From an uncultured Alphaproteobacteria bacterium (lineage in GTDB: Bacteria; Pseudomonadota; Alphaproteobacteria; Caulobacterales; Parvularculaceae), in the NCBI GenBank assembly GCA_937895955.1, contig CALAZI010000181.1:1-19998 (forward strand): a stretch of DNA of 19,998 bases. The letters run 5' to 3'. Of this stretch, positions 6,859 to 14,604 are shown one piece after another. A program made the position numbers and the translations under genes. Positions within the stretch are counted from its first letter, which is position 1. Each line of letters opens with the position of its first letter. A model generated the notes under the pieces. That model had not been told where the DNA came from and did no database searches. It saw only the letters and a list, made by a program, of their open reading frames with translations.

Positions 6859-7425
6859 CTATTCCGCGCCCTTCGCGCCGGCGGCCGACGCAGTCTCGTC
6901 GTCCCAGGGGAAAAAGGTGTAGGCGAGCGTGATCGTCTGGACGTCGTCGAGCCCCGGATCGTCGGCGATCGTCGGATCGACGAAATAGGTGACCGGCATG
7001 TCAACGCTCTCGCCGGGCTTCAGGGTCTGCTCGGTGAAGCAGAAGCACTCGATTTTTTTGAAGTAGATGCCGGCCTTCGCGGGCTGGACGTTGAAGGTCG
7101 CCCGCCCCGTCACCGGCCGATCGGTGAGGTTCTCCGCGCGATAAAAGGCGAGCCCGGTCTCGCCGATATGGAGCGTCTGGTCGATCTGCTGCGGCTTGAA
7201 CCGCCAGGGAAGCCCTTCGCTCACGGTCGCGTCGAATCGGATGGTGATCATGCGCGCGATGATGCGGTCGGCCGGCTTGTCGGCGCGCTGTGTCGTGCCG
7301 TCGAAGCCGGTGATCTGGCAAAAGGCGCGATAGGCGGGAACGGCGGCGAAAGACAGCGCGACCATGCCGGCGACAACGCCCGCGACGATCGTCGCCGTCT
7401 TGCGGTTTGCGTTCGCGGCGCTCAT
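6859..7425 (-). CDS. ctaG: Cytochrome c oxidase assembly protein CtaG/Cox11
   Basis: The protein has 188 residues, one N-terminal membrane anchor (about 11-30) and a periplasmic copper domain. It delivers copper to the CuB site of subunit I. Hallmarks are VPAYRAFCQITGFDGTTQRA with the conserved Cys36, then IECFCFTEQTLKPGE with the copper-binding Cys pair C127 and C129, and PVTYFVDPTIADD. The start codon at 7425 overlaps the coxF stop by one base (TGATG). A 104-base gap without an obvious strong terminator separates it from ctaE. Confidence 0.98.
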   Translation of the reverse strand: MSAANANRKTATIVAGVVAGMVALSFAAVPAYRAFCQITGFDGTTQRADKPADRIIARMITIRFDATVSEGLPWRFKPQQIDQTLHIGETGLAFYRAENLTDRPVTGRATFNVQPAKAGIYFKKIECFCFTEQTLKPGESVDMPVTYFVDPTIADDPGLDDVQTITLAYTFFPWDDETASAAGAKGAE

Positions 7426-7574
7426 CAGCTCGCCCCGCCGATATTGCCGGCGATCTTGAGGATCGTGACGAGATAGACGACGGCGATGAAGCCGATGAGG
7501 CCGAGGGCGATCGCGAGATTGCGCTGGCCGCGTTTCTTTTTCGCTTCGGGGCTGAGATCGGGCGCGTCAGACAT
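7425..7574 (-). CDS. Small CoxF-like membrane protein
   Basis: This 49-residue ORF begins MSDAPDLSPEAKKKRGQRNL, then has a single helix AIALGLIGFIAVVYLVTILK and a short tail. It overlaps the ctaB stop by eight bases and the ctaG start by one, so all three are coupled. A short one-helix gene of this kind between ctaB and ctaG is a recurring feature of alphaproteobacterial cox clusters, where it is often called CoxF. The name is by position and layout; the function is unproven. Confidence 0.85.
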   Translation of the reverse strand: MSDAPDLSPEAKKKRGQRNLAIALGLIGFIAVVYLVTILKIAGNIGGAS

Positions 7575-8499
7575 AGATGGCGTAAAGGTCCTCCGCGAGG
7601 AGCGCGGCGAAAAGCGCGAAAAGATAAAGGATCGAAAAGGCGAAGAGCTGTTTCGGCGCTTCTTTCGATCGCGGAGCCGATTTAAGGACGCGCCAGGCGA
7701 GCATCAAGAAGCCGGCGCCGAAAGCCGATGAAATCGCAAGATAGGCGGTTCCGCCGAGCCCTGTCGCGTAAGGGGCGATTCCCGCAATGACGAGAATGAC
7801 CGCATAGCCGAAAATCTGTTTCTTGGTCGACGCCTCGCCGGCGATATTCGGCATCATCGGCACGCCCGCTCGCGCGTAATCGCCTTCGCGATAAAGCGCG
7901 AGCGCCCAGAAATGCGGCGGCGTCCACAGGAAAATGATCAGGAAAAGAATCCAGGCGTCGAGCGGCGCCGTTCCGGACGCCGCCGCCCAGGCGACAACAG
8001 GCGGGAGCGCGCCCGCCGCGCCGCCGATGACGATGTTCTGCGGCGTCGAGCGCTTCAGCCACATCGAATAGATGACGACGTAAAAGAAGATCGTGAACGC
8101 CAGAAGGCCGGCCGCGACATAATTCGACGCGAGCGCGAGGAGCGCGACGGAAAGCGCCGAAAGCAGCATGCCGAAACCGGCCGCTTCCGATTTCGGCACC
8201 AGACCTTGCGGAATGGGCCGCCCGATCGTGCGCGCCATAACGGCGTCAATGTCGGCGTCCCACCACATGTTGAGCGCGCCCGACGCGCCAGCGCCGACGG
8301 CGATGGCGAGAAGCGAAGCGGCGGCGAGACCCGGATGAACGCTTGCGCCGTCGGCGATAGCGGCGACCATGCCGACCAGCGCGGTGAAAATGACAAGCGA
8401 CATCACGCGCGGCTTTAGAAGCGCGAAATAATCCTTGGGGCCGGCGAAAGACGTTTTCTCGTCCACGGCGCTGGTCTCTGAATTGGCGCGGTTGACCAT
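7567..8499 (-). CDS. ctaB: Heme O synthase (protoheme IX farnesyltransferase)
   Basis: The protein has 310 residues and about nine helices and belongs to the UbiA prenyltransferase superfamily. It converts heme b to heme o, the precursor of heme a in aa3 oxidases. The first Asp-rich motif is ALNMWWDADIDAVMARTIGR (N77, D81, D85) and the second is YREGDYARAGVPMMP. The N-terminus KDYFALLKPRVMSLVIFTAL is typical. It is separated from ctaD by an unknown gene and two terminators, so it may have its own promoter in the 332-base gap upstream. Confidence 0.98.
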   Translation of the reverse strand: MVNRANSETSAVDEKTSFAGPKDYFALLKPRVMSLVIFTALVGMVAAIADGASVHPGLAAASLLAIAVGAGASGALNMWWDADIDAVMARTIGRPIPQGLVPKSEAAGFGMLLSALSVALLALASNYVAAGLLAFTIFFYVVIYSMWLKRSTPQNIVIGGAAGALPPVVAWAAASGTAPLDAWILFLIIFLWTPPHFWALALYREGDYARAGVPMMPNIAGEASTKKQIFGYAVILVIAGIAPYATGLGGTAYLAISSAFGAGFLMLAWRVLKSAPRSKEAPKQLFAFSILYLFALFAALLAEDLYAIYV

Positions 8500-8645
8500 A
8501 GCGGGGGCTTATGCACGAAATGCCTGATCGGGAAAACCCTGGCGGTTGACGCCTGAAACAGCGGGATTGCTGTCCAATCAAGGCCGCCCCATGCAGCGCC
8601 GATCCCGTATCATGGTCGCCCTCGCCGCCGCTCGACCTGTCAGGC

Positions 8646-8798
8646 TTGGCGTTCGGACGTGACAAAAGGCGCGCATGGCGCATTCATCAGAGCCAGTCGG
8701 AATTCCTGCAGGCGATTATGGGGCTTTCGCCGTCCCTGCTCTATGCGTTCTGGACGGAAGAATATTATGCGCGCGCAAATGAAACGGGCGCGCCCTGA
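8646..8798 (+). CDS. Possible small ORF or remnant, unknown
   Basis: In the 332-base gap between ctaB and the 128-residue membrane protein, a plus-strand frame starting at TTG 8646 encodes about 50 residues. Its second half reads SQSEFLQAIMGLSPSLLYAF then WTEEYYARANETGAP and a TGA. From about 8690 the codons show the G/C-rich third positions of neighbouring genes. There is no ATG near the expected start and no good ribosome site. I know no matching family. The stop codon sits in the loop of a perfect hairpin, as in the DUF805 gene. It could be a short real gene or the tail of a decayed one. Confidence 0.35.
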   Translation: MAFGRDKRRAWRIHQSQSEFLQAIMGLSPSLLYAFWTEEYYARANETGAP

Positions 8799-8808
8799 GG
8801 CGCGCCCG
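8785..8808 (-). terminator. Terminator after the 128-residue membrane protein gene
   Basis: CGGGCGCGCC (8785-8794) and GGCGCGCCCG (8799-8808) form a perfect 10-bp stem with loop CTGA. On the minus strand it is followed by TTTCATTT, consistent with an intrinsic terminator 24 bases after the stop at 8832. Confidence 0.75.
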
Positions 8809-8831
8809 CCATTATCAACCCTTGATTGACG

Positions 8832-9218
8832 TCAGCTGCGGAACAGCGCCGACTTCACGCCAAAGATGAGCAGGATCAAAATCATGAAGGCGATGAAATA
8901 GGCGAGCAGTCCGCCGGCCGACATGTCATAAAACTGGCTGAGGCTTGAATTGAGCTGGCTCGCCGCGCGCCCGCCGGTTTGGGTCGCCACCGATCCGCCG
9001 TCCGATTCGACCGGCCCGCGCATCACCCCGCGCACGAAACCGCCGAAGGCGAACAGGGCGAGCGCCAACAGCGTCATCGACCCGATCTGCGTGCCGCGCT
9101 GCATCACCATCGCCGCGATGATCACCGCCCCGAGAACGATCGCGAGCGCGATCATGTCGCCGCCCATAAAGACCGAACGAAAAATTCCAAGGACATCACT
9201 GATAATTGAGTTGAGCAT
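8832..9218 (-). CDS. Unknown three-helix membrane protein between ctaD and ctaB
   Basis: This 128-residue protein has hydrophobic segments at about 22-39, 47-64 and 102-123, separated by a polar Gly/Ser/Gln-rich loop (68-98). I do not recognise the family. The ATG at 9218 is preferred over longer in-frame extensions because a strong GGAGGGG site lies just upstream. The gene is on the same strand as ctaD and ctaB but is isolated by a terminator on each side, so it looks like a single-gene transcript inserted in the oxidase cluster. A link to the oxidase is possible but unproven. Confidence 0.82.
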   Translation of the reverse strand: MLNSIISDVLGIFRSVFMGGDMIALAIVLGAVIIAAMVMQRGTQIGSMTLLALALFAFGGFVRGVMRGPVESDGGSVATQTGGRAASQLNSSLSQFYDMSAGGLLAYFIAFMILILLIFGVKSALFRS

Positions 9219-9310
9219 TACGCCCCTCCGTTGCTGCTCTGTCGAAACGGCCCCTTCGGAGCCATGCCCGAGAAGAAAGTTAACGGCATTTTTCCGCCGC
9301 TGCCAGCCGG

Positions 9311-9338
9311 AATTAATGTTGCATCGCAACACAACAAA
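9311..9338 (-). promoter_or_regulatory. Candidate promoter with palindrome for the 128-residue membrane protein gene
   Basis: TGTTGC (9317-9322) and GCAACA (9326-9331) form a perfect 6-bp-arm palindrome around ATC. On the minus strand it lies between a possible -35 TTTGTT (9338-9333) and a possible -10 TTAATT (9316-9311) with a 16-base spacer, about 85-95 bases before ATG 9218. It is AT-rich compared with its surroundings. Confidence 0.3.
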
Positions 9339-9364
9339 AACCCCGGCGTCGCCGCCGGGGTTTT
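9337..9364 (-). terminator. Terminator after ctaD
   Basis: CCCCGGCG (9341-9348) and CGCCGGGG (9353-9360) form a perfect stem with loop TCGC, extended by four A-T pairs. On the minus strand it is followed by TTTTTGTTGT, a standard intrinsic terminator about 25 bases after the ctaD stop. Confidence 0.85.
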
Positions 9365-9387
9365 CGCGTTTTCGGTGTGCGCCGCCG

Positions 9388-11064
9388 CTAGTGGAAAGCG
9401 TGCGCGTCGCCCTTGTCGAAGCGCGGCAGCTCATTGAATTGGTGGAAAGGCGGCGGCGAGGGCAGCGTCCATTCGAGCGTCGTTGCGCCCTCGCCCCACG
9501 GATTGGCCGGCGCTTTTTTGCCGTAGATGAAGAAAGCGTCGATCACCTTGAGCAGGAAAACGCCCATGCCGGCGAGCATGACGTAATAGCCGTAGGTCGA
9601 GATCTGGTTCCAGAAAGCGTAGGCCTCCGGATAGTCGATATAGCGGCGCGGCATCCCCTGCAGACCGAGGAAGTGCTGCGGGAAGAACACCAGATTGACG
9701 CCGACGAACATCAGCAGGAAGTGCAGATTGCCGAGCGATTCCCGATACATTTTCCCGGTCATTTTCGGGAACCAGTAATACCACGCGGCGTAGATCGACC
9801 ACACGGCGCCGAGCGACATCGTGTAGTGGAAATGCGCGACGACGTAATAGGTGTCGTGGAGATAGTGATCGACGCCGGCGTTGGCGAGGACGACGCCGGT
9901 GACGCCGCCGACGGTGAAGAGGAAGATGAAGCCGATCGCCCAGATCATCGGGGTGCGGAATTCAATCGACCCGCCCCACATCGTCGCGATCCAGGAAAAG
10001 ATCTTGATGCCGGTCGGCACCGCGATGACCATCGTCGCGGCGATGAAATAGGCTTTCATGTTCACGGTGAGGCCGACCGTATACATATGGTGCGCCCACA
10101 CGATGAAACCGACAAAGCCGATCGCCACCATGGCGTAGGCCATGCCGAGATAGCCGAAGATCGGCTTTTTCGAGAAGGTCGCGACGATGTGGCTGATGAC
10201 GCCGAAGCCCGGCAGGATGAGAATGTAGACTTCCGGGTGGCCGAAGAACCAGAAAAGATGCTGGAAGAGCAGCGGATCGCCGCCCTCGGCCGGATTGAAG
10301 AACGCGGTGTTGAAGTTGCGGTCCGTCAACAGCATCGTGATCGCGCCGGCGAGCACCGGCAGCGACAGGACGAGCAGGAACGCCGTCACCAGCACCGACC
10401 AGGCGAAAAGCGGCATTTTGTGCAGCGTCATGCCGGGCGCGCGCATGTTGAAGATCGTCGTGATGAAGTTGATCGCGCCCAAAATCGACGACGCGCCCGC
10501 GAGGTGGATCGACAGGATCAACAGATCCATTGCAGGCCCAGGATGGCCGGTATTCGACGATAAGGGCGGATAGAGCACCCAGCCGCCGGCGAAGCCGAGG
10601 AAGTTCTGATAGCCGGGCGCAAACATCGACATCGTCGCGAGGATGCCGGCCGCGACATACAGCCAGAACGAGATGTTGTTCATGCGCGGAAACGCCATGT
10701 CCGGCGCGCCGATCATGATCGGCACGAACCAGTTGCCGAAACCGCCGATCAAGGCCGGCATCACCATGAAGAAGATCATGATGAGACCGTGATAGGTGAT
10801 GAGCACGTTGTAGAAGTGTTCCGCTTCCGCCTCGCCGCCGGTCGGCACTAAATTGGTGAGAATTTGGATGCCGGGTTCGGCGAGCTCGGCGCGCATCAGG
10901 CCCGAAAGCGCGCCGCCGAAGACGCCGGCGCAGATCGCGAAGATCAGATAGAGCGTGCCGATGTCCTTGTGGTTGGTCGAGAACAGCCAGCGGACAAGGC
11001 CGCGCGGCTGATGGTCATGCGCATGATCGTGGGCGCCGGCCGCGTGTGAATGATCGTGAGCCAT
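9388..11064 (-). CDS. ctaD: Cytochrome c oxidase subunit I, aa3 type
   Basis: The protein has 558 residues and the twelve-helix heme-copper oxidase core that reduces O2 and pumps protons. Key residues are visible: heme a ligands H92 (ITYHGLIM) and H413, heme a3 ligand H411 (HDTYYVVAHFHY), CuB ligands H276, H325 and H326, the H276-Y280 cross-link pair in FFGHPEVYILILPGFG, Glu278, D-channel Asp122 (GAPDMAFPRMNN) and K-channel Lys354 (PTGIKIFSW). Glu278 plus the K-channel Lys indicate an A1-type oxidase. The first 18 residues are unusually His-rich (seven His, MAHDHSHAAGAHDHAHDH). It follows ctaC by 27 bases. Confidence 0.99.
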   Translation of the reverse strand: MAHDHSHAAGAHDHAHDHQPRGLVRWLFSTNHKDIGTLYLIFAICAGVFGGALSGLMRAELAEPGIQILTNLVPTGGEAEAEHFYNVLITYHGLIMIFFMVMPALIGGFGNWFVPIMIGAPDMAFPRMNNISFWLYVAAGILATMSMFAPGYQNFLGFAGGWVLYPPLSSNTGHPGPAMDLLILSIHLAGASSILGAINFITTIFNMRAPGMTLHKMPLFAWSVLVTAFLLVLSLPVLAGAITMLLTDRNFNTAFFNPAEGGDPLLFQHLFWFFGHPEVYILILPGFGVISHIVATFSKKPIFGYLGMAYAMVAIGFVGFIVWAHHMYTVGLTVNMKAYFIAATMVIAVPTGIKIFSWIATMWGGSIEFRTPMIWAIGFIFLFTVGGVTGVVLANAGVDHYLHDTYYVVAHFHYTMSLGAVWSIYAAWYYWFPKMTGKMYRESLGNLHFLLMFVGVNLVFFPQHFLGLQGMPRRYIDYPEAYAFWNQISTYGYYVMLAGMGVFLLKVIDAFFIYGKKAPANPWGEGATTLEWTLPSPPPFHQFNELPRFDKGDAHAFH

Positions 11065-11091
11065 GTGCGTGTCTTTCGTCCCTGCCCTGAA

Positions 11092-12261
11092 TTAATGCGC
11101 GCCGGCCGCCTGCGCGGCGTCAGCGAGTTTGGTTTCAGCGTCTGCGGCGGCGAGCGCCGTGAACATCGGCTCCATGCCGCTCTCGACGCGCTTTTCGTTG
11201 ACCCACGCCTCGAATGCGGGGCGCGAAACGACTTCGACGGCGATCGGCATCGCGGAGTGACGCACGCCGCAGATTTCCGAGCACTGGCCGTAATAAACGC
11301 CTTCGCGGTCGGCCTTGAACCAGGTCTCGTTGAGGCGTCCCGGCACGGCGTCGACCTTGATCGCCATATTCGGCAGCGCCCAGGCGTGAATGACGTCGCG
11401 CGCCGTCGTCACGACGCGGATCGTCTCGCCGACCGGAACGACGACGCGATTGTCGACCTCGAAGCGATAGACATCGGCCGGCACGGTTCCTTCCGGCGCC
11501 ATGTTCGATGAAAATTCAAAATCGCCGAAATCGGGATAGGAATAGGTCCAGCCCCACTGATAGCCGATCGCCTTCAGCGTCACCGTCGGCGCCAGCGCGA
11601 TTTCGCGCGGACCGTTCGGCGCGCCGACAAGGCTGCGGCCGAGGCGGACGAGAATGCGGTCGCCCGCCGCCGGCGTTTCCGTCATCGTGACGGAAACTTT
11701 CGGCTCGCCGAGGCCGCTCAACTGATAATCCTTGCCCTGAGCAAGACCGGCGACGCCGGAGGCGTTGGCGCGGAAAACCTGAACGTGCCGGCCCGCCGCC
11801 GCCATGCGGCTCGGCGGGAAATCATTGTCGACGGAGAAAACGTTCGAGGCGCCGTCGGCCGTCATCACGACCTGCTTGCCGTCCGGCATGACGTCTTCCT
11901 TGAAGAGGAGGTCGAAAGACGGCAGCGCGATGCTGACAAGAATAAGGATCGGAACGCCGGTCCAGACGATTTCGACAAGCGTGTTGTGGCTGAATTTGCG
12001 CGGCGTCGGATTGGCCTTCGAATTGTAGCGCGCCATCACGTAAAGAAGCAGCGCCAGAACGAAGAGGCTGATCACCGTGATGATCGGCATCAGGATGATG
12101 TTATGGAAAAAGTGCACTTCCTCGGCGAGCTTTGAACCGGCCGCCAGCATTTCGAACCCGCCGTCGACGGGGCGATAGCCGTCCTCCGCTCCAGCGACGC
12201 CAAGACTTGCGATCGCCGCCGCCAATCCCGCAACAGCCGATCCAGCAATCAGTTTCCTCAT
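11092..12261 (-). CDS. ctaC: Cytochrome c oxidase subunit II, enlarged form
   Basis: The protein has 389 residues against roughly 260-320 usually. A signal peptide (about 1-25) is followed by two helices (about 52-76 and 96-118) and the periplasmic CuA domain. CuA ligands are H302 (DVIHAWALP) and C327, E329, C331, H335 and M338 in GQCSEICGVRHSAMPIAVE. The aromatic entry motif is TLKAIGYQWGWTYSYPDF. Between helix two and that motif, residues about 125-225 form an extra segment of about 90-100 residues. There is also an Ala-rich C-terminal tail after about residue 360. No heme c motif is present. It accepts electrons from cytochrome c and is the first gene of the cluster. Confidence 0.98.
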   Translation of the reverse strand: MRKLIAGSAVAGLAAAIASLGVAGAEDGYRPVDGGFEMLAAGSKLAEEVHFFHNIILMPIITVISLFVLALLLYVMARYNSKANPTPRKFSHNTLVEIVWTGVPILILVSIALPSFDLLFKEDVMPDGKQVVMTADGASNVFSVDNDFPPSRMAAAGRHVQVFRANASGVAGLAQGKDYQLSGLGEPKVSVTMTETPAAGDRILVRLGRSLVGAPNGPREIALAPTVTLKAIGYQWGWTYSYPDFGDFEFSSNMAPEGTVPADVYRFEVDNRVVVPVGETIRVVTTARDVIHAWALPNMAIKVDAVPGRLNETWFKADREGVYYGQCSEICGVRHSAMPIAVEVVSRPAFEAWVNEKRVESGMEPMFTALAAADAETKLADAAQAAGAH

Positions 12262-12359
12262 GAGGCCCTCAAATAGCGATGACGAACGGCCGCGCGCCGT
12301 CCGGCCTTCCGGGCGAGGGCTTGGCGCCGCCGGCCGGAAAGGTCAATGGTCGGGCATGG

Positions 12360-12389
12360 CTTATAGGCGCTTCCGCACGCCGCCGTCAC
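12360..12389 (-). promoter_or_regulatory. Candidate promoter for ctaC
   Basis: On the minus strand, GTGACG (12389-12384) and TATAAG (12365-12360) are spaced by 18 bases and resemble a sigma-70 type promoter about 100 bases before ATG 12261. The region is the divergent ctaC/tldD intergenic. It is a pattern match only. Confidence 0.35.
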
Positions 12390-12470
12390 CCGCGCAGAAC
12401 GAGGAAAAAAGGTCGCAGACGCTCGCGGCGCGCCATTGCCTAAGCCGCTGACGACGCTTAGGTCTCGGCC

Positions 12471-13889
12471 ATGACCCAATCGCTCTTTTTCAGCCAGACC
12501 GGGCTCGATCGCGCACGCACGCAGTCAATCGTCGACGATGCGCTCAACGGCGCTGACGACGGCGAGCTTTATCTCGAATACGCGCAGTCCGAGACCTTCG
12601 TTTTCGACGACAATCGCCTGAAGACGGCGAGCTACAATATCGATCAGGGATTTGGGCTCCGCGCCGTTCTCGGCGAATCAACCGGTTACGCCCATGCGAG
12701 CGACCTTTCCGAAGACGCGCTGAAACGGGCGGCCTCGGCCGTTCAGGCGATCAAGACCGGCGGCGGCGGAACGCTCGCCGCCGCGCCGGCGCGGACCAAT
12801 CTGAAGCTCTATCCCGACGATAATCCGCTCAACGCCCTGCCCTTCGAGGCGAAGGCCAAGCTTCTCGCCGACATTAACGACTACGCCCGCTCGAAAGACA
12901 GCCGCGTCCGGCAGGTTTCCGCCTCGCTCTCCGGCGAATGGGCGACGGTTGAGATCGTTCGTCCCGGCGGCGAAATCATCCGCGATATCAGGCCGCTGGT
13001 CCGGCTGAACGTGTCGGTCACCGCGGGCGACGGCGACCGGCAGGAATCGGGCTCCTACGGCGCCGGCGGGCGCGAAGGCTACGCCCGCTTCATCGCGCCC
13101 GACGCTTGGCGCTCCTATGTCGACGAGGCGTTCCGTCAGGCGCTCGTCAATCTCGACGCAGAGCCCGCCCCGGCCGGCGAGATGGAGGTCGTGCTTGGCT
13201 CCGGCTGGACGGGGGTCCTCCTTCACGAAGCCGTCGGCCACGGGCTCGAAGGCGATTTCAACCGCAAGAAGACGTCGGCCTTCGCAGGCCGGCTCGGCGA
13301 ACGGGTCGCCGCTCCCGGCGTCACCGTCGTCGACGACGGCACGATCGCCGGCCGGCGCGGCTCCCTCACCGTCGATGACGAGGGAACCCCGACGTCGAAA
13401 ACCGTTCTGATCGAGGACGGCATCCTCAAAGGCTACATGCAGGACCGGCTGAACGCGCGGCTGATGGGCGTTCCCGTCACCGGCAACGGACGCCGCGAAA
13501 GTTTCGCGCATCAGCCGATGCCGCGCATGACCAACACTTTCATGCTCGCCGGCGACAAGAAGCCGGAAGAAATCATCGCCAGCGTCAAGGACGGCGTTTA
13601 CGCGGTCAATTTTTCCGGCGGACAGGTTGACATCACGTCCGGCAAATTCGTCTTCAATTGCACCGAGGCCTATCGCGTCAAAAACGGCAAGATCGGCGCG
13701 CCGTTGAAAAACTGCGCGCTGATCGGCGACGGGCCAAGCGTTCTGACGCGCGTCTCGATGATCGGCGACGACTTCGCGCTCGATCCGGGCATCGGCGTTT
13801 GCGGCAAGGCGGGCCAGGGCGTTCCCGTCGGCGTCGGCCAGCCGACGATCAAGGTCGATCGCCTGACCGTCGGCGGCGCCGGCGGTTGA
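12471..13889 (+). CDS. tldD: Metalloprotease TldD
   Basis: The protein has 472 residues, the usual length for TldD, the catalytic partner in the TldD/TldE zinc protease that trims modified peptides and other substrates in the cytoplasm. The zinc motif is LLHEAVGHGLEGDFNRKKTS, with H252, E253 and H257; the third ligand is probably C407 in FVFNCTEAYRV. Other family blocks are GFGLRAVLGESTGYAHASDL, DDGTIAGRRGSLTVDDEGTP, MTNTFMLAGDKKPEEIIA and YAVNFSGGQVDITSGKF. tldE is not in the window. It is divergent from ctaC, a pairing common in alphaproteobacteria. The ribosome site before the ATG is weak. Confidence 0.97.
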   Translation: MTQSLFFSQTGLDRARTQSIVDDALNGADDGELYLEYAQSETFVFDDNRLKTASYNIDQGFGLRAVLGESTGYAHASDLSEDALKRAASAVQAIKTGGGGTLAAAPARTNLKLYPDDNPLNALPFEAKAKLLADINDYARSKDSRVRQVSASLSGEWATVEIVRPGGEIIRDIRPLVRLNVSVTAGDGDRQESGSYGAGGREGYARFIAPDAWRSYVDEAFRQALVNLDAEPAPAGEMEVVLGSGWTGVLLHEAVGHGLEGDFNRKKTSAFAGRLGERVAAPGVTVVDDGTIAGRRGSLTVDDEGTPTSKTVLIEDGILKGYMQDRLNARLMGVPVTGNGRRESFAHQPMPRMTNTFMLAGDKKPEEIIASVKDGVYAVNFSGGQVDITSGKFVFNCTEAYRVKNGKIGAPLKNCALIGDGPSVLTRVSMIGDDFALDPGIGVCGKAGQGVPVGVGQPTIKVDRLTVGGAGG

Positions 13890-13892
13890 CGA

Positions 13893-14501
13893 TCACGCCC
13901 TGCCTCGCATCATCAGCACGCCGATGATGACGCCGAAGGCCGCTTCCATCGCGTAAATGATGAACGCGCCGGCGACATGCATGTCGATTGCGCCTGTCGC
14001 GAGAAGCGCGGCGGGGATTGCGCCAGCGGCAAGGCCGGCGAGCCCCGCGACTTTGCGCTTTCGCGTGACGAGATCGGCGCCCCAGAGGATGAAGGCGAGC
14101 GATATCGCGTAGACAGCGGCGTATGCGAGCGCCTGATTGAGTTCCCACGCGAAGCGGAAAACATCCTTTGAGATCGCTGGTTCGCGCGCGGCGAGCGCGG
14201 GAACCGCAAAGCCGTTGATTGTCGCGGCGAGCAGATTGCCGAATGCGGCGGCGGCGTAGAAGACCAATCCGGCTAGAACCGGGAAGCGTTGAAGCCCGCG
14301 CCCAGAGGCGAACCGCGCAAAGCCGGCCAGGACGATCAGCAACAGGATCATCAGCGCGCCATGGACGAGATTGCCAAGCGTCGCAGCGTCAAAACTTGTA
14401 GGATGATGCGCCATGACAAGGACGCTCAAGGCCGAGGCGGCGGCTAGCATCGCCCCGGCGAGGCGTTCGTCCGGCTGGCGCGCAGGCGTGTCGGTGTTCA
14501 T
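13893..14501 (-). CDS. Unknown multi-pass membrane protein, probable TetR target
   Basis: This 202-residue protein has six hydrophobic segments (about 15-32, 43-63, 73-97, 117-142, 150-170, 176-197). A short motif MAHHPTSFD follows the first helix. I do not recognise the family. The gene is divergent from a TetR regulator, with the regulator's likely operator in the shared 103-base region. That suggests it is the regulated partner. It is convergent with tldD, with three bases between their stops. Confidence 0.8.
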   Translation of the reverse strand: MNTDTPARQPDERLAGAMLAAASALSVLVMAHHPTSFDAATLGNLVHGALMILLLIVLAGFARFASGRGLQRFPVLAGLVFYAAAAFGNLLAATINGFAVPALAAREPAISKDVFRFAWELNQALAYAAVYAISLAFILWGADLVTRKRKVAGLAGLAAGAIPAALLATGAIDMHVAGAFIIYAMEAAFGVIIGVLMMRGRA

Positions 14502-14561
14502 GCGGTCCTTTCCGTGATCCTGATTTTGCAGCAGGCTAGATCGCAGCGCAGCGGCGCGGTA

Positions 14562-14585
14562 CGAACTTTTGCCGTCAAAAGTTCG
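14562..14585. promoter_or_regulatory. Probable TetR operator palindrome
   Basis: CGAACTTTTG (14562-14571) and CAAAAGTTCG (14576-14585) are perfect inverted repeats around CCGT. The site lies 19 bases upstream of the tetR ATG (14605) and 60 bases upstream of the divergent membrane-protein ATG (14501). Size and position fit a TetR-family operator controlling both genes. Confidence 0.75.
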
Positions 14586-14604
14586 ACGTCAGTCGGAGAG
14601 CGAC

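Noticed and set aside
8950..10563. Plus-strand open frame of over 500 codons antisense to ctaD
   Set aside because: It is a high-GC shadow of ctaD and the gene after it. The translation is rich in Arg, Asp, Glu and His with no domain, while the opposite strand encodes a textbook subunit I.
12678..13511. Minus-strand open frame antisense to tldD
   Set aside because: Shadow frame in a GC-rich gene; composition is not protein-like and tldD is certain.
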